Under the pieces are notes generated by a model. That model did no database searches. It saw only the letters and a program-made list of their open reading frames with translations, and was not told where the DNA came from. A stretch of 35,727 nucleotides of DNA from Bacilli bacterium. GTDB lineage: Bacteria > Bacillota_I > Bacilli_A > RFN20 > CAG-826. Of this stretch, positions 27,288-35,657 are shown piece by piece. The stretch spans positions 1 through 35,727 of the forward strand of contig JAKSUY010000011.1 in the NCBI GenBank assembly GCA_024408495.1, given 5' to 3'. How positions within the stretch are numbered: the stretch's first letter is position 1; each line of letters begins with the position of its first letter. The position numbers and the translations under genes were made by a program.

Positions 27288-29384
27288 ATGAAACGATTAA
27301 ATATATTTACATCATTCGCTGTTCTAGTGCTTGGTGCTTCTTGTTTAGCAAGTTGTAATAACGGTCCTTTAAAACTTGAAATCAGCGATTATTTTGATAC
27401 CGCTTATATTGGTGAAGTGTACGACTTTGGCGATTACATTAATCAAGAAAACGGCGTTAATTATAGCATTGAATGCTATTACCAGAATTATTATGATGGG
27501 ACTGAGCATCAATTAGCCGTTGATGGTCTTACTTTTGTACCAACTGAACCTTATGCCGTATCAGTAATAACTACCGCTAAAAAAGGTGGATCACAAATTA
27601 AGAAGACGGTTCAAGTGCCAGTCGAATTAAGAGGCGATCCAATTGATGAATTAATTAAAACCGGCGGTTATTCCGGTTGGTCCGATCCCGGATGGAATAA
27701 ATCACTTCAAAATGCAGAGATGTATTTACATAATAACGATACTAATAACCAAAAATCCGCAACTTCAGTCATTTGTGCTTATAACGGCACGAATGAATGG
27801 ACATGGGGCGCAACTCTTTTATGTATTCATAACTTTAGATGCCTTGATCATTGGACTGATAAAACTTGGGAAAACGCAATTATTTCGATGTGGGTATATA
27901 ACCCAACCGATTATAACATCGAATTCCAATTACGTGTTGTTGATAATTTAACTGGCAAAATCAATATTGACTGGGGTCATGAACTTAATAAAGGTATAGT
28001 GCAATATGCGTATCCTTCAACTGATACCGAACATACCGAAAATGGTTGGTCAAGAATTATTTTCCCGTTAAAAAAGATTGGTCTTAACCATACGCTTTAT
28101 GAAAACGAAGATGGCACGCGTAACGATTCTTTAGTCATTAAATCGCAATATAAAGGACCTGCAGTAGAAGGTGTTTATAATTATCAATTTTATGTTGATG
28201 GTCTTGATGTTGTTAATCATGACTATAACGATTTCTATAAAGAAATCGATACCAGATATCCGGATCGAGTAGAAAATCGGATTGTCGCTAACTGGGTTGA
28301 TGAAGGAATTATTAAAACCGCTAATTATAAAGATAAAGAGGGTGATAACCCTGATATGGTGTTAGAAGGCGATTCTTCGCTTCGTTATACTTTTGATTAT
28401 GATAAGGCTGAACACCCTGAATATAATTACGGAGCCGCTTGTATGTGTATGAACGATTCTGATACATGGGATGAATTCACCGCACAAAGCGATGCCGACT
28501 TAGAAAACGCTGTCTTTAAATGCAAAGTATATAACACCAGTGATGAAAATCTTGAATTTGCGTTACGAATTGTTGATGCTTATTCTGGTGTTAATTACGA
28601 CTGGAGTTCGGATGCTAGTATGTATAAGCATTTCATTGCGGAACCAAACAAATGGACTGATATCGTTTTCTCTTTAAGAAAGGTTGGTATTAGAAATAGA
28701 ATTATTAAGCAATCAAGCGAACTTGATAATCAATTTATTCTTAAGGTTCAATATCAAGGAGACCGTACAAAAAAATATAATTTCTCCTTCTATGTTGATT
28801 GTATTGATGTCGTTAAATACGAAAAAGATAAATTCCCTGATTTAGACACTAATGGATTAACTCCAACCCAAAATGCTGTATTCGGGGCGTGGATGGAAGA
28901 TGGATTTACTCGTGAAGCTTATTTTGGGACTGATACCACAAAAGTAAAAGTTAGCGATTCTTCAATCCATTATACTTATAATTATTCTCCTACTACCCAA
29001 GAATATGGTTTACAAGCAATTGGTATGAAAGATAAATCTTTCCATTATACGACTACTGATAAATATTGGACTAATTCGACTTTAAAAATGTGGATTTATA
29101 ACAATAGCAATGCTCAACTTGAATTTGGTATTCGCGCTGCGCAAGGATCTATAGATATAGATTGGCCAACTTCAGAAGATATTTGTCCTCACGTAAAAGC
29201 AAACGCAAAAGAATGGACAGAAGTAACATTTGATTTAAAGAAAATGGGTATTACTGAACCGATTTATGGAAACGAAGGAACGCACGAATTTACACTTAAA
29301 GTAAAATATTTAGGCACTGTTACTGGTGCAATAAATTTCGATTTCTATGTCGATGGAATCGATGTCGTATCTAATCCTTCATAA
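27288..29384 (+). CDS. Lipoprotein with three tandem ~200-residue beta-sandwich repeats
   Basis: 698 residues, lipobox LASC (lipid Cys about 23). After a short N-terminal domain, three repeats (about 120-320, 325-520, 525-698) share the order: W..P/DG start, G....C/IGM, LK.W.YN.S/T...EF.LR.VD, DW, W..I.F.L.K.G, K.QY.G and a closing FYVDG.DVV. This looks like a carbohydrate-binding-like jelly-roll family, without catalytic residues that I can see. Strong SD AAGGAGG, last gene of the transporter operon. Probably a multivalent surface glycan binder feeding the transporter. I do not recognise a named family. Confidence 0.8.
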   Translation: MKRLNIFTSFAVLVLGASCLASCNNGPLKLEISDYFDTAYIGEVYDFGDYINQENGVNYSIECYYQNYYDGTEHQLAVDGLTFVPTEPYAVSVITTAKKGGSQIKKTVQVPVELRGDPIDELIKTGGYSGWSDPGWNKSLQNAEMYLHNNDTNNQKSATSVICAYNGTNEWTWGATLLCIHNFRCLDHWTDKTWENAIISMWVYNPTDYNIEFQLRVVDNLTGKINIDWGHELNKGIVQYAYPSTDTEHTENGWSRIIFPLKKIGLNHTLYENEDGTRNDSLVIKSQYKGPAVEGVYNYQFYVDGLDVVNHDYNDFYKEIDTRYPDRVENRIVANWVDEGIIKTANYKDKEGDNPDMVLEGDSSLRYTFDYDKAEHPEYNYGAACMCMNDSDTWDEFTAQSDADLENAVFKCKVYNTSDENLEFALRIVDAYSGVNYDWSSDASMYKHFIAEPNKWTDIVFSLRKVGIRNRIIKQSSELDNQFILKVQYQGDRTKKYNFSFYVDCIDVVKYEKDKFPDLDTNGLTPTQNAVFGAWMEDGFTREAYFGTDTTKVKVSDSSIHYTYNYSPTTQEYGLQAIGMKDKSFHYTTTDKYWTNSTLKMWIYNNSNAQLEFGIRAAQGSIDIDWPTSEDICPHVKANAKEWTEVTFDLKKMGITEPIYGNEGTHEFTLKVKYLGTVTGAINFDFYVDGIDVVSNPS

Positions 29385-29406
29385 AATTTTACGATTATCT
29401 TATAAT
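29378..29406 (+). promoter_or_regulatory. Possible promoter of the GH20 gene, very short leader
   Basis: TTCATA (29378-29383), 17-nt spacer, perfect TATAAT (29401-29406), overlapping the stop of the previous gene. The ATG at 29417 starts 10 nt past the -10, giving a leader of only a few bases, and no Shine-Dalgarno is present. Confidence 0.5.
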
Positions 29407-29416
29407 ATTTAACATT

Positions 29417-31201
29417 ATGGTTACGATGAGTCTTGTCGAAAGCGTTAATATCGCTAAAGAAAAATTAGGAAAGAATATATTTAAAGATTTAAATATATCT
29501 TTTAGCGATTCTTCAAAAAATCTATTAATTAAAAGAGATGGTAAAAATATTAAAATTTTCTATCACGAATTAGTGGAACTTTTTCGAGCCTTAACTTATA
29601 TTAAAGAACATATTAACGAAAATAAATACGAAATAGTTATTAAACGGCAATTTAAGAAAAATGGATTAATGCTTGATTGTTCAAGAAACGGGGTTTTTAA
29701 TCTTAACGCTCTTAAGGAAATGATTCTTCTTGAAGCGTTAATGGGGCAAAATCGTTTATTACTTTATATGGAAGATGTTTATACTTTAAAAAAGTATCCA
29801 TATTTTGGTTATTTCCGTGGACCTTATACTAAAGAAGAATTAAAAGAAATAGTTAATTATGCGTCTAGTTTTGGAGTAGAACTTGTTCCTTGTATCCAAA
29901 CTTTAGGACACTTAGCTAGGTTTCTTCATTGGGCGCCTAATATACCATTATCAGATGGTCCTACCACTTTATTAATTAACGAAGATAAGACCTACATCTT
30001 TATTGAAGAATGTATTAAATTCTTACGCGAATGTTTTAAATGCACCGATATTCACATCGGAATGGATGAATCAACCGAAATTGGTTTAGGTAGATATTTA
30101 GATAAACATCCTTACACTAATCGCGTAAAATTGTTTACAACTCACCTTGCACGTGTAATTAAAATATGCGAAAAATATAATTTTAAACCAATGATTTGGT
30201 CTGATATGTTTTTCCGCCTTAATACGAAGAAGCAAGAATATTATCGTGACACTCCCTTACCAAAAGAAACATTAAAACTTATTCCCAAAGGAGTCTCGCT
30301 GGTGTATTGGGATTATTATCACGAGGATAAGAAAATCTACGATCAGATGAATCAATACCACAAAGACACTAAGCGAAAAATCGTCTTTGCTGGCGGTGCC
30401 TGGGCTTGGAAAGGCTTTGCCCCTTCTATCGCTCAATCATTAAAAAGATCGCGTGCGGCAATCGCCTCTTGTGTAGATTATCATATTGAAGATGCTTTTA
30501 TAACTGTTTGGGGTGATAACGGAAATGAATGTAGTAAATTTACTGCCTTGCCTACACTTGCGTTATATGCTTCTTATGACTATTTTAAAAAAGATGATAA
30601 TAAAACTATTTCATCTTTGCTTAAAGCAATTACAGGAGAAGATTTAGATAATTATCTATTAATGGATTTACCTGATATGCCTGATAATAAGGTATTGCTC
30701 GCTCAATACAATCCAAGCAAATATTTCTTCTATCAGGATCCTTTATGTGGAATATTTGATGATCAAGTTGAGCCACACTATGCCAAGAATTATTTAAAAC
30801 ACGCCGAGACTTTAAAGAAAGCAGCGAAAGTTAGCCGTGATTATGCTTATTTGTATAATAATCTATCTCTTCTTTGTTCTATCTTGTCGCTTAAAGTAGA
30901 TTTAGGCGTTAAATTACGCAAAGCATATAAAGCACATAATTTAAATCAGTTAAAGCAAGTTATTCAAAGAGTTCCACAAATTATTAAATATTTAGATCAA
31001 TTTAAAAAAGATTATAAAAGACAATGGGATAAAGAAAATAAAACCTTTGGTTTTGATGTGATTGACGGTCGTTTAGGTTATTTAAAAAATCGTCTTGAAA
31101 CGACGTTTGAAACCGTTAACCTTTATCTAAAAGGCCAAATTAAACAAATTGAAGAATTAGAAGTTAAAGTGCTTCCTTACGACGGTTGTGATAACCACTA
31201 A
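29417..31201 (+). CDS. Cytoplasmic GH20 beta-N-acetylhexosaminidase
   Basis: 594 residues, no signal peptide. The N-terminal alpha/beta domain precedes a TIM barrel with RNGVFNL (about 93), MEDVYTLKKYPYFGYFRGPY (about 118-137; a layout I associate with intracellular streptococcal GH20C-type enzymes), PCIQTLGH, and the catalytic pair in HIGMDESTE (Asp217-Glu218), where the Asp orients the substrate N-acetyl group and Glu is the acid/base. The C-terminal third is helical. The start is ATG 29417 or the in-frame ATG at 29426. It removes terminal beta-GlcNAc or beta-GalNAc from imported oligosaccharides; GH20C-type enzymes accept both. Follows the transporter operon on the same strand. Family sure, specificity open. 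Confidence 0.9.
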   Translation: MVTMSLVESVNIAKEKLGKNIFKDLNISFSDSSKNLLIKRDGKNIKIFYHELVELFRALTYIKEHINENKYEIVIKRQFKKNGLMLDCSRNGVFNLNALKEMILLEALMGQNRLLLYMEDVYTLKKYPYFGYFRGPYTKEELKEIVNYASSFGVELVPCIQTLGHLARFLHWAPNIPLSDGPTTLLINEDKTYIFIEECIKFLRECFKCTDIHIGMDESTEIGLGRYLDKHPYTNRVKLFTTHLARVIKICEKYNFKPMIWSDMFFRLNTKKQEYYRDTPLPKETLKLIPKGVSLVYWDYYHEDKKIYDQMNQYHKDTKRKIVFAGGAWAWKGFAPSIAQSLKRSRAAIASCVDYHIEDAFITVWGDNGNECSKFTALPTLALYASYDYFKKDDNKTISSLLKAITGEDLDNYLLMDLPDMPDNKVLLAQYNPSKYFFYQDPLCGIFDDQVEPHYAKNYLKHAETLKKAAKVSRDYAYLYNNLSLLCSILSLKVDLGVKLRKAYKAHNLNQLKQVIQRVPQIIKYLDQFKKDYKRQWDKENKTFGFDVIDGRLGYLKNRLETTFETVNLYLKGQIKQIEELEVKVLPYDGCDNH

Positions 31202-31212
31202 TTGTATATAAT
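31186..31212 (+). promoter_or_regulatory. Possible promoter of the GH36 gene, leaderless
   Basis: TTGTGA (31186-31191), 15-nt spacer, perfect TATAAT (31207-31212). The ATG at 31219 is 6 nt past the -10, and no Shine-Dalgarno is present. The short spacer makes the -35 uncertain. Confidence 0.5.
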
Positions 31213-31218
31213 TAAGTT

Positions 31219-33309
31219 ATGGACGATTCCTTCCTTACATTTAAATACTTAGAATTACGACTTGATTTTAAATTAAGTAAAAATAAAGACATTTATTTTA
31301 TCTACGCCGGCTTAGATAAAAATAAAACTATTATTAAAAATAATGAGCAAAATTTCGCTAAAGTCGTTCAAGCAGAATATACTAACGGAATAAATAATAC
31401 TAACCGAGGTTTAAAATTAAACGAGACTAGTTATGGTAATAATCACAAATATGTTACTCATTCGTTTAAGAATAATAAATTAGGAAAAGAACTAATCATT
31501 ACTACTAAAAACCAAATTTTAAGAATTGACACGCATTTTCAATTTTATAAAGGCACTAAATCTATATCAACGTATAACGTGGTTAAAAATATTTCTCATA
31601 ATGATATAACATTAACTTTTATATCTAGTTTCTATTTATTAGGCATCGTTCCATCTAATCAAAAAAATAATTATTTATATAGAGCCACCAATTCATGGCA
31701 CACCGAAGCTCAATGGTCTAAATTTAATTTTCTTGATTTAGGAATTTATAATGGTAACAATCATACTTCCATGAATCGATTCACTATCAATAATACTGGC
31801 GGATGGTCTACTAAGGAACATTTACCAATGTTAGTAGTAGAAAACGATAATAATAGCACGCTAGTTCAAATTGAAAATAATGGTTCATGGCATTTAGAAG
31901 TTGGTGACTATGCTAATTATGTTTACCTATTAGCCTCTGGTCCAGAATTTAATGATAACCAATGGAAAAAGATTATAGCACCAAAAGAAACGTTTAAAAG
32001 TGTTCAAGCAACTTTAAGTTACGGGGGCGATTTTGAAGAAGTGATTCAAGAAATTACTAAAGCGCGGCGCTTAATGCGAAGAGACGCTGAAGATTTAAAA
32101 CATTTACCGGTTATCTTTAATGATTATATGCACGCTCTTTGGGATACCCAAACACGTGATTTAATTCTTCCGCTAGTGGATTTAGCTGCTGAATTAGGTT
32201 GCGAAGAATTTTGCATGGATGCGGGGTGGTTTGCTAAAGGCAATCAGTGGTGGTCTATTCTAGGACAGTGGGAAGAATATAAGGAAAATTTCCCAAATGG
32301 CGGTCTAAAAGCGGTTTGTGATTACATTCGTTTGAAAAAAATGAAAGTTGGTTTATGGATTGAAATAGAAACAGTGGGGATTAATTCGCCTATCTTAAAG
32401 AAAATGAAAGATGGTTATTTCTTTAAAGTCGGCGGAGTGAATAGTGTAAATAATCGTCGCTATCAACTTAACTTTGCTAACAAGGATGTATATAAATACG
32501 CCCTAAAAGTAATTGATAATTTAATGAATAAATATCAGTTAGATTACCTTAAAATTGATTATAATGTCGATTGTGGAGTCGGCAACGAATATAACAGTGA
32601 TTCGCTAGGTGATGGTTTATTAAAACATAATCGTGCTTATATTAAATGGTTAAACGAAGTAATGAATAAATACCCGCATCTAACAATTGAAAATTGCGGA
32701 AGCGGTGGATGTAGAATGGATTATGAAATTCTTAAATATTGTCCGATTCAATCCACATCTGATCAGACTAATTACCGTAAATATCCATATTTATCAACTA
32801 ATGTTTTCACTGCATGCCCTCCTGAACAAGCTGCGGTTTGGTCTTATCCATTAAATGATTATGAGAAGACCATACCGACCGATGAAGTAGTAATTATGAA
32901 TATGTGTAACGCGATGCTTGGTCGCATTCATTTAGCAAGTTTTATTAATAAATTGCCAGAATCCCAAAAAGCATTAATTAAAGAAGGCATTAAATATTAT
33001 CATTCGATTATTTCACTTAAAAAGCGTTCATTGCCTGTTTATCCTAAAGGAACCGCTAAATTTTTTGATAATGAAGTGGTAGGCGGCATCATGGACGAGA
33101 AGAAAATTATTCTCGGCGTTTGGAATACCAGTGGTAATCCTAATACGGTTAAAGTAGATTTAACTAAATATCATGTCAGTAAAATAAAAATAGGCTACCC
33201 CACTAGTCGAGCGACAAAATTTACTTATAACCAAAAAACCAAAATTTTAGAAGTCACATTTAAAGAAGCCTATGGTGGCCGCATCTTAGAATTAACTAAA
33301 TCTAATTAA
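31219..33309 (+). CDS. GH36 alpha-galactosidase / alpha-N-acetylgalactosaminidase-like
   Basis: 696 residues, no signal peptide, usual GH36 length. An N-terminal beta-supersandwich (about 1-285) precedes a TIM barrel with FCMDAGWF (family FV.DDGWF), LWIEIE (family LWFEPE), nucleophile D447 in YLKIDYN (family YIKWDMN), ENCGSGGCRMD (family ENCSSGGGRFD) and acid/base D515 in QSTSDQTN. The 68-residue gap between the two Asp residues fits GH36. Deviations at KIDYN and EIE make it a divergent subgroup, so alpha-GalNAc is as plausible as alpha-Gal. A C-terminal beta-domain closes the protein. It probably acts on imported oligosaccharides after GH20. Its stop codon is interlocked with that of the convergent ROK gene. 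Confidence 0.87.
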   Translation: MDDSFLTFKYLELRLDFKLSKNKDIYFIYAGLDKNKTIIKNNEQNFAKVVQAEYTNGINNTNRGLKLNETSYGNNHKYVTHSFKNNKLGKELIITTKNQILRIDTHFQFYKGTKSISTYNVVKNISHNDITLTFISSFYLLGIVPSNQKNNYLYRATNSWHTEAQWSKFNFLDLGIYNGNNHTSMNRFTINNTGGWSTKEHLPMLVVENDNNSTLVQIENNGSWHLEVGDYANYVYLLASGPEFNDNQWKKIIAPKETFKSVQATLSYGGDFEEVIQEITKARRLMRRDAEDLKHLPVIFNDYMHALWDTQTRDLILPLVDLAAELGCEEFCMDAGWFAKGNQWWSILGQWEEYKENFPNGGLKAVCDYIRLKKMKVGLWIEIETVGINSPILKKMKDGYFFKVGGVNSVNNRRYQLNFANKDVYKYALKVIDNLMNKYQLDYLKIDYNVDCGVGNEYNSDSLGDGLLKHNRAYIKWLNEVMNKYPHLTIENCGSGGCRMDYEILKYCPIQSTSDQTNYRKYPYLSTNVFTACPPEQAAVWSYPLNDYEKTIPTDEVVIMNMCNAMLGRIHLASFINKLPESQKALIKEGIKYYHSIISLKKRSLPVYPKGTAKFFDNEVVGGIMDEKKIILGVWNTSGNPNTVKVDLTKYHVSKIKIGYPTSRATKFTYNQKTKILEVTFKEAYGGRILELTKSN

Positions 33310-34532
33310 ATATCTTTAAAAGATGGATTAATTTTAAATTCATCCATTCTTAATCTTTTTTGATTAAGCTTCTCTAATGATTTATGAAAATAAATTGTTT
33401 GAGCTTGGTAACAGGCACCGATGAGTGAACTTTCCGCGCCTAGTGTAGACTGAATTATCCTTGTACGGACGCGATTAACCGACAAGTCGGTTACATACCT
33501 ACAGATTTTTTTAAATATTTCATCGCTTATCGCGCCTTCGATTACGACATAATCTAAATCAAGTAACGAACATAGACTGATAATAGTAATTGCGTTATAC
33601 TTACAAGCTTCATCAAGCGCTTCAAGAGTAAAAGGATCGTTATTTTTGTAATTATCAATAATAACTTTTTCGATGTTGATAACTTCATCGTATTTTAATT
33701 TAGGCAGTCCTTTTTTAAGATTAATGTTATTAATGACTTCCCACAAAGAATAGACACGGCCGTTCATATCGTTTTTAAGTGCGATAGGATCATCTAAGAT
33801 ATAATTAGGAGTTTCGCCAGCAAATCCATGAGCACCTGTGTAAATCTTCCCATTATTAATAAACGATATGCCGCCGAAAGTGCCAATTCGAAAAAGCATA
33901 CCATTTAGGAATTTGTATGGGAAATTGCCAGTTTTTAATTCTGCTAAACAACCAATTCTAACATCGTTATACATCTCGACATCGACACTAAAAACGTTTG
34001 TAAAATAAGAAACCGGATTTAGTTTTTGGTCTTCAAGACGGAACACAGAAACATATTCATAAGTTTTAGTGTCGATTATGCCGGGAGATGAAATGCAAAT
34101 CGAAAGGAGTTTGCGATTATTAACTTCTGGGCGATCCAATAGATCTTTTAACATATTCTCCGCCTTAGCGAGATGATTTTTAGTTATAAATAAAGAATCT
34201 TCTTTACTAGCGGAATTAATTAATTTGCCATCCAGTGAATACAAAGCGACTTTAATTATTTTCGTAGAAAAATCAATTCCACAAACAACGCCGGCATTGT
34301 TATTAATTTCAACAAATAAAGGTATCCTTCCGCGTTTATTTATAGCTTGCTTAGAAGAGTATTTACATAGCCCACACGCGGTCAATTCATCAACGATGTG
34401 GCGAGTTGCGCAAAAAGAAATTTCTAAATAATCAGATAAATCTGTAATAGTCCGTTTTTCTTTTCTTAAAGCATCAATAAGTAATAACTGATTGTTTAGA
34501 CGGACATTATTTCGGTTTTCAAGCTTTTCCAT
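33306..34532 (-). CDS. ROK-family transcriptional repressor (NagC/XylR-like)
   Basis: 408 residues. N-terminal winged helix (about 5-65: ITDLSDYLEISFCATRHIVDEL, then KRGRIP wing), followed by the ROK sugar-binding fold: GIDFSTKIIKVALYSLDG, ISSPGIID (about 145) and GAHGFAGE (about 230). The ExGH motif (here AGETPNY) and the zinc-binding CxCGxxGCxE cluster are missing, so it cannot be a sugar kinase and the zinc site is lost. ROK repressors typically sense a sugar or sugar phosphate and control adjacent glycan genes. Promoter TTGACA (34568-34563), 17-nt spacer, AATAAT (34545-34540); the ATG is 7 nt beyond, leaderless. Targets unknown; the hydrolase genes are likely. Confidence 0.88.
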   Translation of the reverse strand: MEKLENRNNVRLNNQLLLIDALRKEKRTITDLSDYLEISFCATRHIVDELTACGLCKYSSKQAINKRGRIPLFVEINNNAGVVCGIDFSTKIIKVALYSLDGKLINSASKEDSLFITKNHLAKAENMLKDLLDRPEVNNRKLLSICISSPGIIDTKTYEYVSVFRLEDQKLNPVSYFTNVFSVDVEMYNDVRIGCLAELKTGNFPYKFLNGMLFRIGTFGGISFINNGKIYTGAHGFAGETPNYILDDPIALKNDMNGRVYSLWEVINNINLKKGLPKLKYDEVINIEKVIIDNYKNNDPFTLEALDEACKYNAITIISLCSLLDLDYVVIEGAISDEIFKKICRYVTDLSVNRVRTRIIQSTLGAESSLIGACYQAQTIYFHKSLEKLNQKRLRMDEFKINPSFKDI

Positions 34533-34539
34533 AAATATT

Positions 34540-34589
34540 ATTATTTATGCCCAATATTCTTTTGTCAACTTATTCAATAATAGTATAAA
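34540..34589. promoter_or_regulatory. Divergent promoters sharing one -35 element
   Basis: TTGTCAA (34562-34568) reads TTGTCA on the plus strand and TTGACA on the minus strand. Plus: 16-nt spacer to TATAAA (34584-34589), ATG 34599. Minus: 17-nt spacer to AATAAT (34545-34540), ATG 34532. The two RNA polymerase sites overlap and should exclude each other. Confidence 0.6.
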
Positions 34590-34598
34590 ATTATATAA

Positions 34599-35654
34599 AT
34601 GGAATCAAAACAAGATTGTCCGTATAAAAATATTTCCGCTCCGCGATTTTACAATCGCTTTTTATCAGTAGTAATCGATGCCGCTATTGTAGCGGTAACT
34701 ACATTAGTATTTTCTTTTCTTACGGTTTTTATTTTTAATAAATCCTCCTACTATGCTAGCTCTTCTATTTATATGAAAGATGAAGCTCGAGTGTGTTACC
34801 GGTTAAACGAAGAATCGCATCTATTTACTTATAATGGTGAAGGGGAAGGCGATGATCATTATGCTAGTTATATTAAACAAGATGAAATTTTTAAAAAGAA
34901 CCTTTACTCACATATCTTGTTATCCTTCAACAAAGATAATACTTATTTTATTGAACGTGGCATTACCTCCTTGAGCATAGACCCAAGCATTCAACCGGCT
35001 GATTATGCGACCGATGAAATCACTTATTTTTATTATTCGTTTGTTAAAGATAAAAATGAGGAATACGGGATTGTTGATTTATCGAGTAAAAGTTTTCAAC
35101 AATATCATTTTGACTTATTTAAGCAATTTGAACCTAAAATTAACGATGTTTCATTTTGGGAATTAAACAAGGTGGGCGATTTTCCAGTTCTTAAAGGCGA
35201 ATTTGCCTATAAGGCATACATGTATCTTGTAAGTGACAGCAAAAGTGAATTTACTCCAACTTATCAACAGCTCAATACTCAATATGTTAATATGTGGAAT
35301 GCTGAACACGATGTATTAACTAATTCCTCAACATATAAACTTCACTATGATAATTATCAAAATAAATATCGTGAAAATGCCGCCTGGGTTGATTTATTTT
35401 TATTCTTTGTTTTTTTCCTTTCTTTCTTAGCTGGCTACTTTTTGCCAACAATGTTTACTCGGCTTCATCGTTCATACGGAAAAAGAGCCGAAAGAATTTT
35501 TGTAGTGTCTTATAGTGATAAAAAAGCGACTAAGGCACAAATTGCTTTGCGTGCTCTTTTGAAGATTTTTCCGTATTTTGGTTTTAGTTTTGTTGGGTAT
35601 ATGTTTCTTTCGCTTTTTAATCCGTGTTGGACCTATCCTCTTTTTTATCTATGA
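34599..35654 (+). CDS. RDD-family membrane protein with large loop
   Basis: 351 residues. An RDD-type start (APRFYNRFLSVVIDAAIV) leads into a first transmembrane helix (about 22-47). A polar stretch of about 215 residues follows (about 48-262) before the next helices (about 264-283 and 325-345), separated by a basic loop with RSYGKRAERIFVV and ATKAQIALRALLK as in RDD proteins. Usual RDD proteins are near 150 residues with short loops, so this one has an extra, probably extracytoplasmic, domain that I do not recognise. Near-leaderless start at ATG 34599. Function unknown; transport or envelope roles are suggested for the family. Confidence 0.75.
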   Translation: MESKQDCPYKNISAPRFYNRFLSVVIDAAIVAVTTLVFSFLTVFIFNKSSYYASSSIYMKDEARVCYRLNEESHLFTYNGEGEGDDHYASYIKQDEIFKKNLYSHILLSFNKDNTYFIERGITSLSIDPSIQPADYATDEITYFYYSFVKDKNEEYGIVDLSSKSFQQYHFDLFKQFEPKINDVSFWELNKVGDFPVLKGEFAYKAYMYLVSDSKSEFTPTYQQLNTQYVNMWNAEHDVLTNSSTYKLHYDNYQNKYRENAAWVDLFLFFVFFLSFLAGYFLPTMFTRLHRSYGKRAERIFVVSYSDKKATKAQIALRALLKIFPYFGFSFVGYMFLSLFNPCWTYPLFYL

Positions 35655-35657
35655 TCA

